Of a stretch of DNA of 64,000 bases, positions 28,585-38,992 are shown piece after piece. The position numbers and the translations under genes are program-made. Numbering within the stretch: position 1 is the stretch's first letter; each line of letters begins with the position of its first letter. Source of the stretch: Cristatella mucedo (taxonomy: Eukaryota; Bryozoa; Phylactolaemata; Cristatellidae); contig WPIO01000102.1 of NCBI GenBank assembly GCA_009760855.2, forward strand, positions 1,240,001 to 1,304,000, written 5' to 3'. The notes under the pieces are model-generated. The model searched no databases. It saw nothing but the letters and a program-made list of their open reading frames with translations, and was not told the origin of the DNA.

Positions 28585-30489
28585 TTATTGATAATACAAA
28601 AAAAATACAATTAAAGCACAAGATCCAGCAAGAAATATAGCTATATATCTTGTTATGGAGCCATTGAAAATAATAGAAATTTTGCCAGAAGATATTATGG
28701 AAAGATTGCCAATTTTTAGAAAAGATGCTGTAAGTTTTTGAGCATCAAAAATGCCAAAAAAATTACTTAATTTTTTGGTTGGCTTGACAAGCGTATAATG
28801 AAAAAATTCATCGAAATATAATTTGCTTTCTATGGCTTTTTGTATTTTGTTTGTTGATTGATTTTCAATAAAGTCTCTATTTTTACCATACAGAAAATAA
28901 CATAGTATCATGATTAATGCATTTGCTAGTGTAACAATGACCTCCATTGCAATTGGAGTGTGATGGATCTGTTGCATGATTTGATTTGCAGGTATGTTTT
29001 TTACCACATCCGACATCACGTTACCATCAATTTCCGTTAATTTTAAATATTTTGTCATAACCCATCCAGATATCAAGCTTGGAACCACAAGTATTGCGAG
29101 AGATGATTTTATTGAAATGTGCGGTAGGTGGATTTGATTTTCACAATTTTTGTTTAAGAAGAGGGTAAAAAGAAGTCTAAAGCTATAAAAAGTGCCGATT
29201 ATTGCGGATAAAATTGTAAGTATAAATGTAAATAAAGATATGAATGAGGTGTGCAATTTGGTGTAAGAATAGTTCGCTGCTAAAATTGCTTCTTTGGAAT
29301 AGTATCCAGAAAATGGAAATGATCCAGTTATGGCCATTGTTCCTATTATCATACAAACAAAAATATAGGGCATTTTTTTTGCCAAACCAGAAATGTTCCT
29401 TATATCTTGCTCTCCGTGAAGGGAGTGAATGATTGCACCGGCACACAAGAACAATAAAGCCTTGAAAAATGCATGAGTTAGAAGATGAAGCATTGCAACA
29501 CTATAGGATGAGGTGCCAAGAGCAACAAACATCAGACCTAATTGACTGCAGGTTGAGTAGGCTATGATTTTTTTAATATCGTATTGCTTGCAAGCTATTA
29601 TTGCTGCTGTTGATGCGGTTATCGCACCAATTATTGCCATTAATTCACCCAAATTTGGAGTTGCTGTGAATATTGCATTGGTCTTTATTATTAGCATAAT
29701 TCCAGCTGTAACCATGGTTGCGGCATGAATTAGCGCCGAAACTGGCGTTGGTCCTTCCATTGCATCAGGAAGCCAAATATGAAAGCCAATTTGAGCTGAT
29801 TTTGTAAAAGCACCAGCCAGCAATAATAATCCAATTGTAGTTAAAGTTTGAATTTCTATATTTGTATTAATTGTCAATTCTCCAAATTTTATTGAACCAA
29901 AGGTTGAATAGATTAGAAATATTGCAACTAAAAAGAAAGCATCTCCGATTCTATTTACAACAAATGCCTTATATGATGCCGTGGTGGCAGAGTTTTTGTT
30001 TGTCCAGTATCCTATTAGTAAGTAAGAGCAAAATCCAACACCCTCCCATCCTACAAAAAATTGCAATAAATCTGAAGCAAAAACCAACAATAGCATGAAA
30101 AAAGTAAACAGAGATATGTAAGACATAAATCTGGCTCTGTTTTTTTCCTTCTGCATATATTCCATTGAATAGAGATGCACAACCAAAGATACCAAGCAAA
30201 CCATTGATGCCATCATTGCGGAGACGGAGTTTATTTCGATTGACCAAGAGCTGATATTTTTACCGCCTATTGCAATAAATTCCATCAAAGATAAGGTGAC
30301 ATTGCTCGCGGCAGAAAAGCCATAAAGGAATGTTTCAAAAGAAGAAGACAGTGCTGCAATTGCTATGCAAAAAAGAGAGAAATAAGATCCAATATTGCGC
30401 GATGTATTTCCTTTAAATGCAGATAGAGAGGCAAAAATAAAGCCTATCAATGGGGCGAATAGTGCAAAATGATGTAAAATTCCCACCAT
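28585..30489 (-). CDS. nuoL: NADH-quinone oxidoreductase subunit L
   Basis: 634 residues with many membrane segments. Antiporter-like proton-pumping subunit of complex I. Key features: FFVGWEGVGFCSYLLIGYW, AFTKSAQIGFHIWLPDAMEGPTPVSALIHAATMVTAG, KKIIAYSTCSQLG and the long C-terminal region with amphipathic helix. Starts at an ATG at 30489 and is co-oriented with nrdB 6 nt downstream. Other nuo genes are absent nearby. Confidence 0.97.
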   Translation of the reverse strand: MVGILHHFALFAPLIGFIFASLSAFKGNTSRNIGSYFSLFCIAIAALSSSFETFLYGFSAASNVTLSLMEFIAIGGKNISSWSIEINSVSAMMASMVCLVSLVVHLYSMEYMQKEKNRARFMSYISLFTFFMLLLVFASDLLQFFVGWEGVGFCSYLLIGYWTNKNSATTASYKAFVVNRIGDAFFLVAIFLIYSTFGSIKFGELTINTNIEIQTLTTIGLLLLAGAFTKSAQIGFHIWLPDAMEGPTPVSALIHAATMVTAGIMLIIKTNAIFTATPNLGELMAIIGAITASTAAIIACKQYDIKKIIAYSTCSQLGLMFVALGTSSYSVAMLHLLTHAFFKALLFLCAGAIIHSLHGEQDIRNISGLAKKMPYIFVCMIIGTMAITGSFPFSGYYSKEAILAANYSYTKLHTSFISLFTFILTILSAIIGTFYSFRLLFTLFLNKNCENQIHLPHISIKSSLAILVVPSLISGWVMTKYLKLTEIDGNVMSDVVKNIPANQIMQQIHHTPIAMEVIVTLANALIMILCYFLYGKNRDFIENQSTNKIQKAIESKLYFDEFFHYTLVKPTKKLSNFFGIFDAQKLTASFLKIGNLSIISSGKISIIFNGSITRYIAIFLAGSCALIVFFLYYQ

Positions 30490-30555
30490 GATTGTGGCAG
30501 CTAACCTCTTTTATTGCTTCTTGTGCCCTGTTTGGCTTTAAACTTAGGATTTGTT

Positions 30556-30574
30556 TTGTTTATAATGTAAACAA
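30556..30574. promoter_or_regulatory. 7-5-7 inverted repeat upstream of nuoL
   Basis: TTGTTTA-TAATG-TAAACAA is a perfect dyad located 67-85 bp before the nuoL start, next to a C/G run. It could be an operator or overlap a promoter on the minus strand (TATAAA within it). The function is a guess. Confidence 0.3.
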
Positions 30575-31337
30575 CCCCCCTTCTTCTTACCAATTTGCAA
30601 TCTTTATGGCGATTTTTTGCGCTTTTTAATGAGTTTGTTACGTGCATATTTATTATGATAAAATTTATTACAATGGCCATTTTCTAGCAGAATTCTGCCA
30701 ACGAGTGAAAATAATTGCAAACTCGATTCTATGTCATCTTTTTAAAATCAAGTATAAAAATTAATTCTACATACTCAATAAGGTTAATAGGTTTGGCAAT
30801 GGGGCTTTTTTTGAAAAGATTTTGCAATATTTTAGCATTATTTTTTCTTGTTATTGTGTGTTTTTTTGCTCTCTGTCTAATAACACTAACAACCAATATT
30901 TTGAGATATATTTTAGTCAATTATTTTATCTTTTTGCTTGGAAAAATATTATAATTATTGTATTTGCTGATGATGGATCCTGCGCAGCCAACCAGTGCAA
31001 TCAAAGCAATCAAAAAGCTGCACTGTTAATGGATTTTGCCAATTTATCGCGTTGCGGTTGTTGTGGTTTTTTTATAATGTTTTTTATGTCAAGCATCAAT
31101 GTATTTTTTGATTCTTGTATGTGTTTTAATAAATCAGCAAAATGATAAAATTATATTGTTTGATAGAATCAATTTTTTTTACCGCTTGATTTTAAATTTA
31201 CTTAATTATTGCGTGATGTTTGGTGTTGGATTTTCTTTTGCTAGATATGGCGATTGTTGGCATTGTGCAATCCTTCATGATCATTTTTTTGGTGCAAAAT
31301 TTGTTGCCATGTAATGTTTATTTTATTTGTTGTTAAG
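30575..31337. other. non-coding region between divergent nuoL and outer-membrane gene 2
   Basis: About 760 bp. Several short ORFs (30715-30954, 30822-31145, 31099-31314) overlap each other in different frames and are hydrophobic by virtue of T-rich sequence only; none looks like a conserved protein. Likely holds the two divergent promoters. Confidence 0.5.
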
Positions 31338-34300
31338 ATGAAATTTATTTCTTTTTCTGGTTGTAAAGTTTCAACTCAGAAGTCACTACCTTTATTTAGT
31401 GTAGCTTTGGCTGTTTCTGGTTTGTTTGCAAGCACATCTTTTGCTGAAACAAAACAACACAATAAAAATGTTCATTCTAGCAAATATCACAAACTTAGAG
31501 CTCATCACAACGATCACATAACCTATAGTTATGTTGGATTGGGCTTGGGTGCATCGGCTGGAATTTACGCCAGCGAGGGAGTTGGCGTGAAGGGTGCTGG
31601 AATTTCCTCTCTTGTTACAAGTTCGGCATTAGATAGTGCGGTGGTCGTTTCTCCTTCTTTTAATCTTTCCGCTCGTACTCAGCTTGGTGTGCACCATTTA
31701 GCTATGCTTAATGTTTATGGTGATGGTCCTTCTTTTAACGTACAGCAGGCTGGAGGTGTTTTACATATAACGCCATTTAATCTTGGTGCAAGTGTTAAAT
31801 TTGGTACTGTGGCTAAAAAAGTTGGCTCCCTTGCAATAGTTCCATTAGGTGGTGTGGCTGTGGATTACATTTCTCAAGCTGAAACCATTGGTTTTGGCAT
31901 TAATCGCTCCGGAAACAGAATCGAAAACAACAGTTTAAGCCTTACTGGTGTTGTTGGTGCGCAATTTATTATAACACCAAACAGCGGAAAGCAACAACTA
32001 ACGGTTGAAACAACAGTTGGTGCCGGTGTGCAGTTGGGTAATTTGCTGAATTTGGAAAAAAACGGTCAGATTAACGGTGCCATAACAGCAGGATTGGGAT
32101 TGGAGCATCGCTTTCATATTAGCAAAAGTGCTTATGTGGGTTATGGTATTAAAAGTGATGTGAGTGTTTTTATTGCTTCTGCTCAAGAAATTGCCAATAA
32201 CGCCGTTCGTAATACACTAAATGCCAGCGCAGAGTTCGCATCAGCGGGATTGCAATCATACTTGAAAGAACTAAAAAACCTTGACAGTGCCGGAAAAGAT
32301 ATTGCCTTTAAAGATGCAGCTGGGAAGGGTATAACGGCAGATGCTTGGCTGCAAAATCAAATAATAAATACCTTAAATGATTCTTTTAATATCGAACAAT
32401 ACAAAACCAGCAATCCAGCACTCTACACGCAATATACCAATTTGGCCACAGAAATTAAAAGCACAGTGGAGGACTTAATAACACAAAAATACCTGCGCGG
32501 CAGCGCCGTTACCATGGTGGATGTTGTTACTGCCGTTAATCAGCTGGTTGTTGATTCTGGCGTTGTTACTGCCGTTAATCAGCTGGTTGTTGATTCTGGC
32601 TTAGAAAGTAACGTTTTAGGAAAGAACGTATATTTCAACATAAACCCTCTATGGAATTTGATTCCACAAAAGCTAGATTCTCTTGGCATGGCCGTTAGCA
32701 ATATTGCGGAAATAGACGCAGTCCCTTATAACAACCAAAATAAAGATTTAGTAAATGCTTTGGTGCAACGTCTTTTTGTTATGAATCAAGCCGCCTTAAT
32801 ACCTCAAGATCGCTTGGCTTTGGCTGGTGGAAAGTTGCAAAATATTTCCTCTTCTGACTCAAGTAATTATCTAGAATCTAGATTGCTTAATTCTAACGGG
32901 GCAGAATATGCAGCAAATCTATTTTCTACCAAGGTGCCAATTGATGGTAATATGGTTTCTTTAAGCGATGCAGTTAATGCCCTAAAGGCAGAGTTAGGCA
33001 AGCCCGCCGCGGAAGTTAACCTTAGTGCCTTGCAAACTGCAAAAACCAATCTTGAGAGTCTCTTGAAGGTATTTGATGCAACTGCGTCCAATAGCTCTTT
33101 TGACGACCTAGAACGCAACTATCAAAGTATAAGCCAAAAAATTACAGGCGCCAAAGTATCAAATCTAATGAATTTAAATGGCGTCAGAGCGTCGTCCATA
33201 GAAAATGCTGGCATTAACCAATTTAACATAGATGCAACCTTCAAGGCTTTAAACTATCTATTGGCAAACAATGTAACAGATAAAGACGGCAAAGTTGTTG
33301 TAAACTATGCAACCAAGGAAAATATCAATGCAATTTTGCAGGCCGCAGATGATGTGGCTTTAGATAGCAGCAAAATAACAGACCTTACATTCGGCTTGTT
33401 TAAAACCGAAAGTAGTGGGTCATCAACTTCAACCGATGACACTGCCGCTGGGGCCTTAGGTGTTTTAACCCGCATAACCATTAACGCTAATCTTGATTTT
33501 GCCGGTCAGGTTGATTTAAGCCTAGGCAGCTACGATCAATCTGTAATTGCCGAAAATTATGCCGCAAACTTGGCCGCAATTTACGATACTAAGTTAATAA
33601 ATTCTGCCAATAAAATAATTGCCAAGGCAAATTCTTTAGTAACCAAGCCAACAATAAATGCAGAATCTATATTCGATTACTTTACTCTGCCTTCGGTTCA
33701 ATCGTTTATTGCCACAGCTTATGCTACATATAATTTAGGGCAAGATTTGGTGGATATTCTTAAGGATATGCAAAAAGAGATAAACGGTGGGCAAGATTAT
33801 TCTCTTGGTACCGCTTCTAATATTTTGAATGCCAATGGCAGAATTAAAGATGCCGGTCTGCAAGAGCTAAACCCAACCTACGCAACCAACCACCAAGGCA
33901 ACACCACAATCAGCAATCCATTAACACTTGAAGGAGTTACATATCGCAATTATATTAGAGAGGTTCGCGATATCTTGAATAAATTGTTGGGGGTTGATTT
34001 TACTGACACTGGCGGCTTTTATTATAATAATGGGCAGTTGAAGCCTCTGAACTTGTTCTCGTTTTACCAGACAGACAACATAGGCAACAATAGCAAATTA
34101 GAAGGCATTCGCCCTGTAGGTGATATTATTGGCGCTATGCCAAGTGGCATACTTTCTGCAGATCAGAAAAAATACCAAGCTATACAGCAAGATGTGGCAG
34201 AAATAAATGCCTTATTTACAGGAGATTCTTTAAGGGCTATTAAAGATTTTTGGTCCACTCATTCTTTTGTTGACTTGTCTACGAATGAAGGAAGGACAGA

Positions 34301-34694
34301 TTTGAACACGCTATTTTCAACCAATCCAATCGGAAATGCTATCGAATTGCAAAATCAATATGAGGGGCTTTTAATATTTGTGGATAAATACATAGTAGAT
34401 TTGGATGCTGCCGGTAAAACATCTGCCGACTCAAGCTATGTTGGTGCAACCAATAGCAATGCTCTATTGCCACGAACAGCAGAATACATCAGCATCGTTG
34501 CCAATGCCGTAAAGGAATATGAAGATAAGTTATTTGCCCTTGAGGAAAAAATTGCCGACCTAACAAACCCTAACGATCAAGACTTAGTTGGCTCCAGAGC
34601 GCAAGTTACAACGGAAAGCACAACAAATTCAGGTGCTTTGGCTGGTGTGTACACCAGATTTTACGCTGGTTTCTCCTTTGGAGTAAAATTCTAG
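31338..34694 (+). CDS. giant outer-membrane protein, paralogue 2
   Basis: 1118 residues from the ATG at 31338 (1126 if the ATG at 31314 is used). The signal peptide ends near SGLFASTSFA. About 240 residues of beta-strand pattern follow (YVGLGLGASAGIYA, FNLSARTQLGVHHLAML, AYVGYGIKSDVSVFIA), then some 800 helical, Asn/Ala/Leu-rich residues and the terminal strand VYTRFYAGFSFGVKF. Layout and strand motifs match the 1005-residue protein at 22359-25376, although the helical parts differ strongly. Likely surface-exposed. A strong terminator follows at 34720. Confidence 0.82.
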   Translation: MKFISFSGCKVSTQKSLPLFSVALAVSGLFASTSFAETKQHNKNVHSSKYHKLRAHHNDHITYSYVGLGLGASAGIYASEGVGVKGAGISSLVTSSALDSAVVVSPSFNLSARTQLGVHHLAMLNVYGDGPSFNVQQAGGVLHITPFNLGASVKFGTVAKKVGSLAIVPLGGVAVDYISQAETIGFGINRSGNRIENNSLSLTGVVGAQFIITPNSGKQQLTVETTVGAGVQLGNLLNLEKNGQINGAITAGLGLEHRFHISKSAYVGYGIKSDVSVFIASAQEIANNAVRNTLNASAEFASAGLQSYLKELKNLDSAGKDIAFKDAAGKGITADAWLQNQIINTLNDSFNIEQYKTSNPALYTQYTNLATEIKSTVEDLITQKYLRGSAVTMVDVVTAVNQLVVDSGVVTAVNQLVVDSGLESNVLGKNVYFNINPLWNLIPQKLDSLGMAVSNIAEIDAVPYNNQNKDLVNALVQRLFVMNQAALIPQDRLALAGGKLQNISSSDSSNYLESRLLNSNGAEYAANLFSTKVPIDGNMVSLSDAVNALKAELGKPAAEVNLSALQTAKTNLESLLKVFDATASNSSFDDLERNYQSISQKITGAKVSNLMNLNGVRASSIENAGINQFNIDATFKALNYLLANNVTDKDGKVVVNYATKENINAILQAADDVALDSSKITDLTFGLFKTESSGSSTSTDDTAAGALGVLTRITINANLDFAGQVDLSLGSYDQSVIAENYAANLAAIYDTKLINSANKIIAKANSLVTKPTINAESIFDYFTLPSVQSFIATAYATYNLGQDLVDILKDMQKEINGGQDYSLGTASNILNANGRIKDAGLQELNPTYATNHQGNTTISNPLTLEGVTYRNYIREVRDILNKLLGVDFTDTGGFYYNNGQLKPLNLFSFYQTDNIGNNSKLEGIRPVGDIIGAMPSGILSADQKKYQAIQQDVAEINALFTGDSLRAIKDFWSTHSFVDLSTNEGRTDLNTLFSTNPIGNAIELQNQYEGLLIFVDKYIVDLDAAGKTSADSSYVGATNSNALLPRTAEYISIVANAVKEYEDKLFALEEKIADLTNPNDQDLVGSRAQVTTESTTNSGALAGVYTRFYAGFSFGVKF
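32523..32600 (+). repeat. 39-bp in-frame tandem duplication in outer-membrane gene 2
   Basis: Two identical 39-bp units, 32523-32561 and 32562-32600, encoding VVTAVNQLVVDSG twice in the helical region. The absence of any difference suggests a recent event. Confidence 0.95.
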
Positions 34695-34719
34695 AGAGCT
34701 TGTATTATCAGCATCAAAG

Positions 34720-34753
34720 CCCACCTTTGCCTAAAACATTGGTGGGTTTTTTT
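34720..34753 (+). terminator. rho-independent terminator
   Basis: CCCACC (34720-34725) pairs with GGTGGG (34741-34746), loop of 15 nt, followed directly by seven T. It ends the outer-membrane gene 2 transcript, 26 bp after its stop codon. Confidence 0.85.
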
Positions 34754-35290
34754 GTTAAATTTATTACCATATGGCATAAAATATTGCCCAAAAGGGCGAT
34801 ATTATTTTGTGTGTTATGTTCTTATTTACGTTCGCAGAAAATACCATCTCCAAGTTTCTGTGATAGATTTATTGCTCCATTTGTTTACAGCAAAAGAAAA
34901 AACCAATCTATTTTTCTTAATGTTAAAAAAATATCTATAGTTTTGCCAATTAGTCTATTTTTCGGCTATAAATTGTAGCCAATCAATAAAAAACTTATTT
35001 TATGCTGATGTGGAAGGTTTACTTAGCTTATGAAGATAATGCTAAAAAATTCTAAATTAAAATTAAGGATTTGTTTTTTTGCAGTCCAATATCTTCATCA
35101 TTAAAGTTAAAAACTTTTCTTTTGTGAAAAATGGTGTTTTTTGGATATTTTTTCAATAAAAAATTGTTACATTCAATGTTAGTTCAATTAAGGTTTTTGC
35201 TGTGCGTGGCTATAGATTTTGGCATTTTACAATATTAACTATGGTAAATTATTTTTTATCTATTAGTGCACTTGCCATATTTATATCTAT
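34754..35290. other. non-coding, nothing recognised
   Basis: Spacer after the terminator. Open frames here are short and lack coding character. Presumably contains the promoter for the basic protein gene. Confidence 0.45.
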
Positions 35291-35920
35291 ATGTTAATGT
35301 CTGCAAAGCAGCCCATCACAGCAAAAGAAAAAATAAACCTTAAGTTTAGGGCTAGATTTTTGGCGCTAAGTAAAAACTTAAAAAAAGTTAGATCCGAAGT
35401 TGCAGTAATGAGTGATTTGACTGTACAAAGAAGCATGAATCGCCTTTTTTTAAGAGATGCTATCAAAATGCGCAACATGAACAACAGGGATAGGTGTGTA
35501 GTTTTGCGTCGTCAGCGTATGTTTTTAATGCTTCTAAAGGCAATGATCATGAGTGCCTGTCCTCTTAATATTCCCATGAGAATGCGCTCCATTTTAACCA
35601 GATCGCAATTGAAAATATTGTTTTTGATTTTGGCAAAAAAAAGAATGCGCCTGCTGTGGGAACTGGATAGGCAAAGGCAAAATATGTTGCGTTTGCAACA
35701 GATTAGGAGCGCTCCACCAGAGATAACAAGGCCGCGAGAACAAGATTTAGATAAATTTATGGAGCGCACACTGCAAAATGCAAAGTCTAAATTATACGAT
35801 ACCAAGGCTAGCAATTATAATAAATGGAATGACACTTGGCTGCAAAAAATACTCCAAGAAAAAATCAACTCAATTAAAGAAAGTAAAGATAATTTTTCCT
35901 CCAAATGGCATGGCAGATAG
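35291..35920 (+). CDS. very basic hypothetical protein, Arg/Lys/Met-rich
   Basis: 209 residues with an unusually high share of Arg, Lys, Met and Leu (for example LRRQRMFLMLLKAM, AKKRMRLLWELDRQRQ), mostly helical by pattern, with no signal peptide and no recognised motif. Such composition suggests binding to nucleic acid or ribosomes, but nothing proves it. A start at either ATG 35291 or ATG 35297 is possible. It stands alone between two non-coding stretches. Confidence 0.6.
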   Translation: MLMSAKQPITAKEKINLKFRARFLALSKNLKKVRSEVAVMSDLTVQRSMNRLFLRDAIKMRNMNNRDRCVVLRRQRMFLMLLKAMIMSACPLNIPMRMRSILTRSQLKILFLILAKKRMRLLWELDRQRQNMLRLQQIRSAPPEITRPREQDLDKFMERTLQNAKSKLYDTKASNYNKWNDTWLQKILQEKINSIKESKDNFSSKWHGR

Positions 35921-36349
35921 ATTGCTTATCTTTTTTTGTAGACGACGTGCCTGTTGTTTTTAAGATATATGATAGTTAGGGGCGTTTTGTGTGTGGTGGA
36001 TTATGGCGATGTTCCTTAAATAATATCAATCCATCATATTTAAGATTTAGATAAATTGATTAATCATTTCTGGTGTGGTGGTATTTTTTTGGCTGATGTT
36101 TTAATTTATAGCAATCTTTCATCTATCCAGCCTATCTTGAATTGAATCATGATTCGGTATATTATATTTTCTTGAGCGCTGTGGTTTGTGATATTAATTT
36201 ATAATTTTAGGAATTAAATATAGGTTAGAGGCAAATTTGGAGAATTTTTTAGATGATGTTTCTGTCATTAATACTACACAAATATATTCTATATCACATG
36301 CTGGCAATTATGTTGCAATATTTGTAACCGCAATAATTAATTTATAATG
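35921..36349. other. non-coding, nothing recognised
   Basis: AT-rich spacer between converging genes, all frames interrupted. Confidence 0.45.
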
Positions 36350-36874
36350 CTACTTCATTGTAATAATTTTTCTTTTTAAGATTTTTTTAGTTCCGTGATC
36401 TTGCATTTCAATGTGGATATTTTCATCCGTGGAGATTAAAAAACCAGAAGGAAATTCAATCACTTCTAGATCACGGTTAATTTGGCCGATATTGCTTTTA
36501 GCGATGTAAAAGCTGGCAGCCTCTAAGGCAAATACACCAGAAGCAATATATGAGAATCCGAAGACTAGCTTAACCACAAAATTTCTCCATATTTTATTAG
36601 CAATATAGTCTTCCGCTATAATTTTCATTCCTATTGCACCGTGCAGCATTAATGCATACATTGCCATAGAACAAACAACCGTAGATAGAGCACTGGAGCA
36701 GCATTTTTGCCATAAAATCATAGAAATAACTCCAATTTGTTTTTCCTCTAAAGAGATGGAATAATAGATTGCTAATATTAATGCCGTTGCAATTAAAAGC
36801 AGCGCCATAACTGCTGTTATTCTTTGCAATAGCCATTCTTTTGAAGCTCTCATAAAACATAAACGATAACTCAA
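36350..36874 (-). CDS. sdhD: succinate dehydrogenase membrane anchor subunit
   Basis: 174 residues with three hydrophobic segments. The opening EWLLQRITAVMALLL and the motif LHGAIGMKIIAEDYI (haem-ligand His and the Asp-Tyr near the quinone site) match SdhD. It anchors complex II in the inner membrane. It is about 55 residues longer at the C-terminus than usual, ending in a charged tail (KKILKRKIITMK). sdhC, sdhA and sdhB are not adjacent, so complex II genes are also dispersed, or this copy is separate. Confidence 0.82.
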   Translation of the reverse strand: MSYRLCFMRASKEWLLQRITAVMALLLIATALILAIYYSISLEEKQIGVISMILWQKCCSSALSTVVCSMAMYALMLHGAIGMKIIAEDYIANKIWRNFVVKLVFGFSYIASGVFALEAASFYIAKSNIGQINRDLEVIEFPSGFLISTDENIHIEMQDHGTKKILKRKIITMK

Positions 36875-37122
36875 TTTTCTTAACGATTTTGCGGTGTTAA
36901 TATAAGTTGCAAGTCAATTGTTGTTATTTATATATTATGGTTTTTTTGCTTATTTTTTTCATTACCTTCCTTAAGGTGCAGGGAAGTATTTTTATCATCA
37001 AATCTTGATATCTAGTCTTAAGCTTTGTGTTGGCAATTATTAGCAACTGAATAATTATCTTGTTTTTAAAAAAATAGCCATAGATTTGCAAGATATTCTT
37101 TACACTATTAAGCATTTTTGCC

Positions 37123-38865
37123 ATGGAATACATTTTTAATCAGATCAAATTGGCAGTAAAGCAGGCCGTAATTAAAGCTTCCAAGCTTTATGGATATTCA
37201 TTGCCGGAAGAACTTAATTTGGAGCTGGATTTAATTTCCGAGCAAAAGGCCAATTTTGGCGATGTTTCAACAAATGTTGCGATGGTTTTGGCAAAGCAAT
37301 TAGGTCAAAAACCTAACATTTTGGCGGAGCAAATTTCCGCGCAAATTAACAGCGATCTATGTGAGAGGATTTCCGTTGCTGGAGCTGGCTTTATTAATAT
37401 GTTTTTTTCTGAAAAGACGATTTTAATTGGTATAAATCAAGCACGAGCCGCTGGCATTAAATATGGATTAAGTGATTTTGGCAAAGGCGAAAAGATTAAT
37501 ATTGAGTATGTTTCCGCCAATCCAACTGGGCCGCTGCATATTGGCCACACAAGGGGTGCAATTTATGGAGAAATTCTTTGTTCTTTATTGCAAAAAAGTG
37601 GTTTTTGCATTACTAGAGAATATTACATTAATGATGCTGGATCACAAATTGATAAATTAGCCAAATCCGCCATAATTAGATACCAACAAATTGCACTACA
37701 GGATAGTTCCATAGCCATACCTGATGGCTGTTATCCTGGTGATTATTTAATTGCCACTGGTCAGAAGATTTTTGATGCCAATGGAGCTGCTTTATTGGGC
37801 TTGGGCCTTGATGATGCTGCCGCAAAAGTTAGAAATGTTGTGATAGAAGATATGTTAAATTTAATAAAAGAAGACTTGGAAAAGCTTGATATTAAACACG
37901 ATGTTTTTACTTCCGAGCTGGAAATATGTGCAGATGAAAAAATGATGCAAATCTTTGAAACATTAAGACTTGATGGCCATATTTACACCGGCACTATAGA
38001 AAAACCAAAACATTTGGATGATAGTGATGATTGGGCGGAAGTGGAGCAAGAATTATTTAGATCTACCGCTTTAGGTGATGATATGGATAGGCCCATTAAA
38101 AAACAAGATGGAAGTTGGGCTTATTTTGCACCAGACATAGCTTATCATTACGATAAATATCGTAGGGGTTTTAAAAAAATGATTCTAATATTGGGTGCAG
38201 ATCACAAAGGCTACGTTAAAAGAATTTCTGCGGCAGTTAAGGCTGTTAGTAATGGGGAGGCCGAGATAGATGTTCGTTTGTGTGAGTTGGTCAATTTTTT
38301 AGAAAATGGCATACCGGCCAAAATGTCCAAAAGAAGTGGCGATTTCGTTTCCGTTGGTGATGTGGTGGATCAGTGTCATCCAGATATTCTGCGTTTTATT
38401 ATGTTGACCAGAAAAAATGATACAGTTTTAAATTTTGATTTTGCCAAAGCCAAAGAACAATCCAAAGACAATCCAATCTTTTATATTCAATATGCTCATA
38501 GTCGTTGTTGTTCTCTTTTAAGAAGCTTTGCCGCCAGATATGGAGAGTTAATAAATGAAGAATTGACTGAATCAGAGTGGCACTCTATAAAAAATAGCGA
38601 TGCTTTAAGAAATATTTGGCGTCATATTGTTGCTTATCCAAAGGTGATCTCTAGAGCCGTAACAATCTATGAATTGCATTTAATTGCATTTTTTCTTATA
38701 GAATTTTCTGCTTCTGTGCATGAAGCTTGGAACGGAGACATGACTTTTATAGATAAAGAAGATGTAAGCCACTCGGCAGCGGTAATGAAGGTTATTATGG
38801 CCGTTAAGAACGTTATTGCTGCAGCTCTTGATATTTTTAACGTTACTCCCATGGAGAAAATGTAA
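37123..38865 (+). CDS. argS: arginyl-tRNA synthetase
   Basis: 580 residues, class I synthetase. The N-terminal Add1 domain is followed by the catalytic core with SANPTGPLHIGHTRGA (HIGH motif, near residue 130) and AKMSKRSGDFVSVGDV (KMSKS-like motif near residue 405). The C-terminal DALR anticodon-binding domain ends FNVTPMEKM. Attaches arginine to tRNA-Arg. Start ATG at 37123. The accessory island begins downstream of this gene. Confidence 0.97.
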   Translation: MEYIFNQIKLAVKQAVIKASKLYGYSLPEELNLELDLISEQKANFGDVSTNVAMVLAKQLGQKPNILAEQISAQINSDLCERISVAGAGFINMFFSEKTILIGINQARAAGIKYGLSDFGKGEKINIEYVSANPTGPLHIGHTRGAIYGEILCSLLQKSGFCITREYYINDAGSQIDKLAKSAIIRYQQIALQDSSIAIPDGCYPGDYLIATGQKIFDANGAALLGLGLDDAAAKVRNVVIEDMLNLIKEDLEKLDIKHDVFTSELEICADEKMMQIFETLRLDGHIYTGTIEKPKHLDDSDDWAEVEQELFRSTALGDDMDRPIKKQDGSWAYFAPDIAYHYDKYRRGFKKMILILGADHKGYVKRISAAVKAVSNGEAEIDVRLCELVNFLENGIPAKMSKRSGDFVSVGDVVDQCHPDILRFIMLTRKNDTVLNFDFAKAKEQSKDNPIFYIQYAHSRCCSLLRSFAARYGELINEELTESEWHSIKNSDALRNIWRHIVAYPKVISRAVTIYELHLIAFFLIEFSASVHEAWNGDMTFIDKEDVSHSAAVMKVIMAVKNVIAAALDIFNVTPMEKM

Positions 38866-38992
38866 TGGCCTTATGGTAATGATAATTTTTTGATTGTGTT
38901 GTTTGTGACAAAAAGCAGCCTTACTTTAATGAAATCATAGCAAAAAATAATTAAAAAAGAAAATAATAAAGAAGAAAATTAATTGATCTATT

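Noticed and set aside
30715-31314. Small hydrophobic ORFs between nuoL and outer-membrane gene 2
   Set aside because: They overlap one another in different frames, two lack ATG starts, and hydrophobicity follows from the T-rich sequence.
34700-34978. 92-codon ORF after outer-membrane gene 2
   Set aside because: It runs straight through the strong terminator at 34720-34753 and has no coding character.
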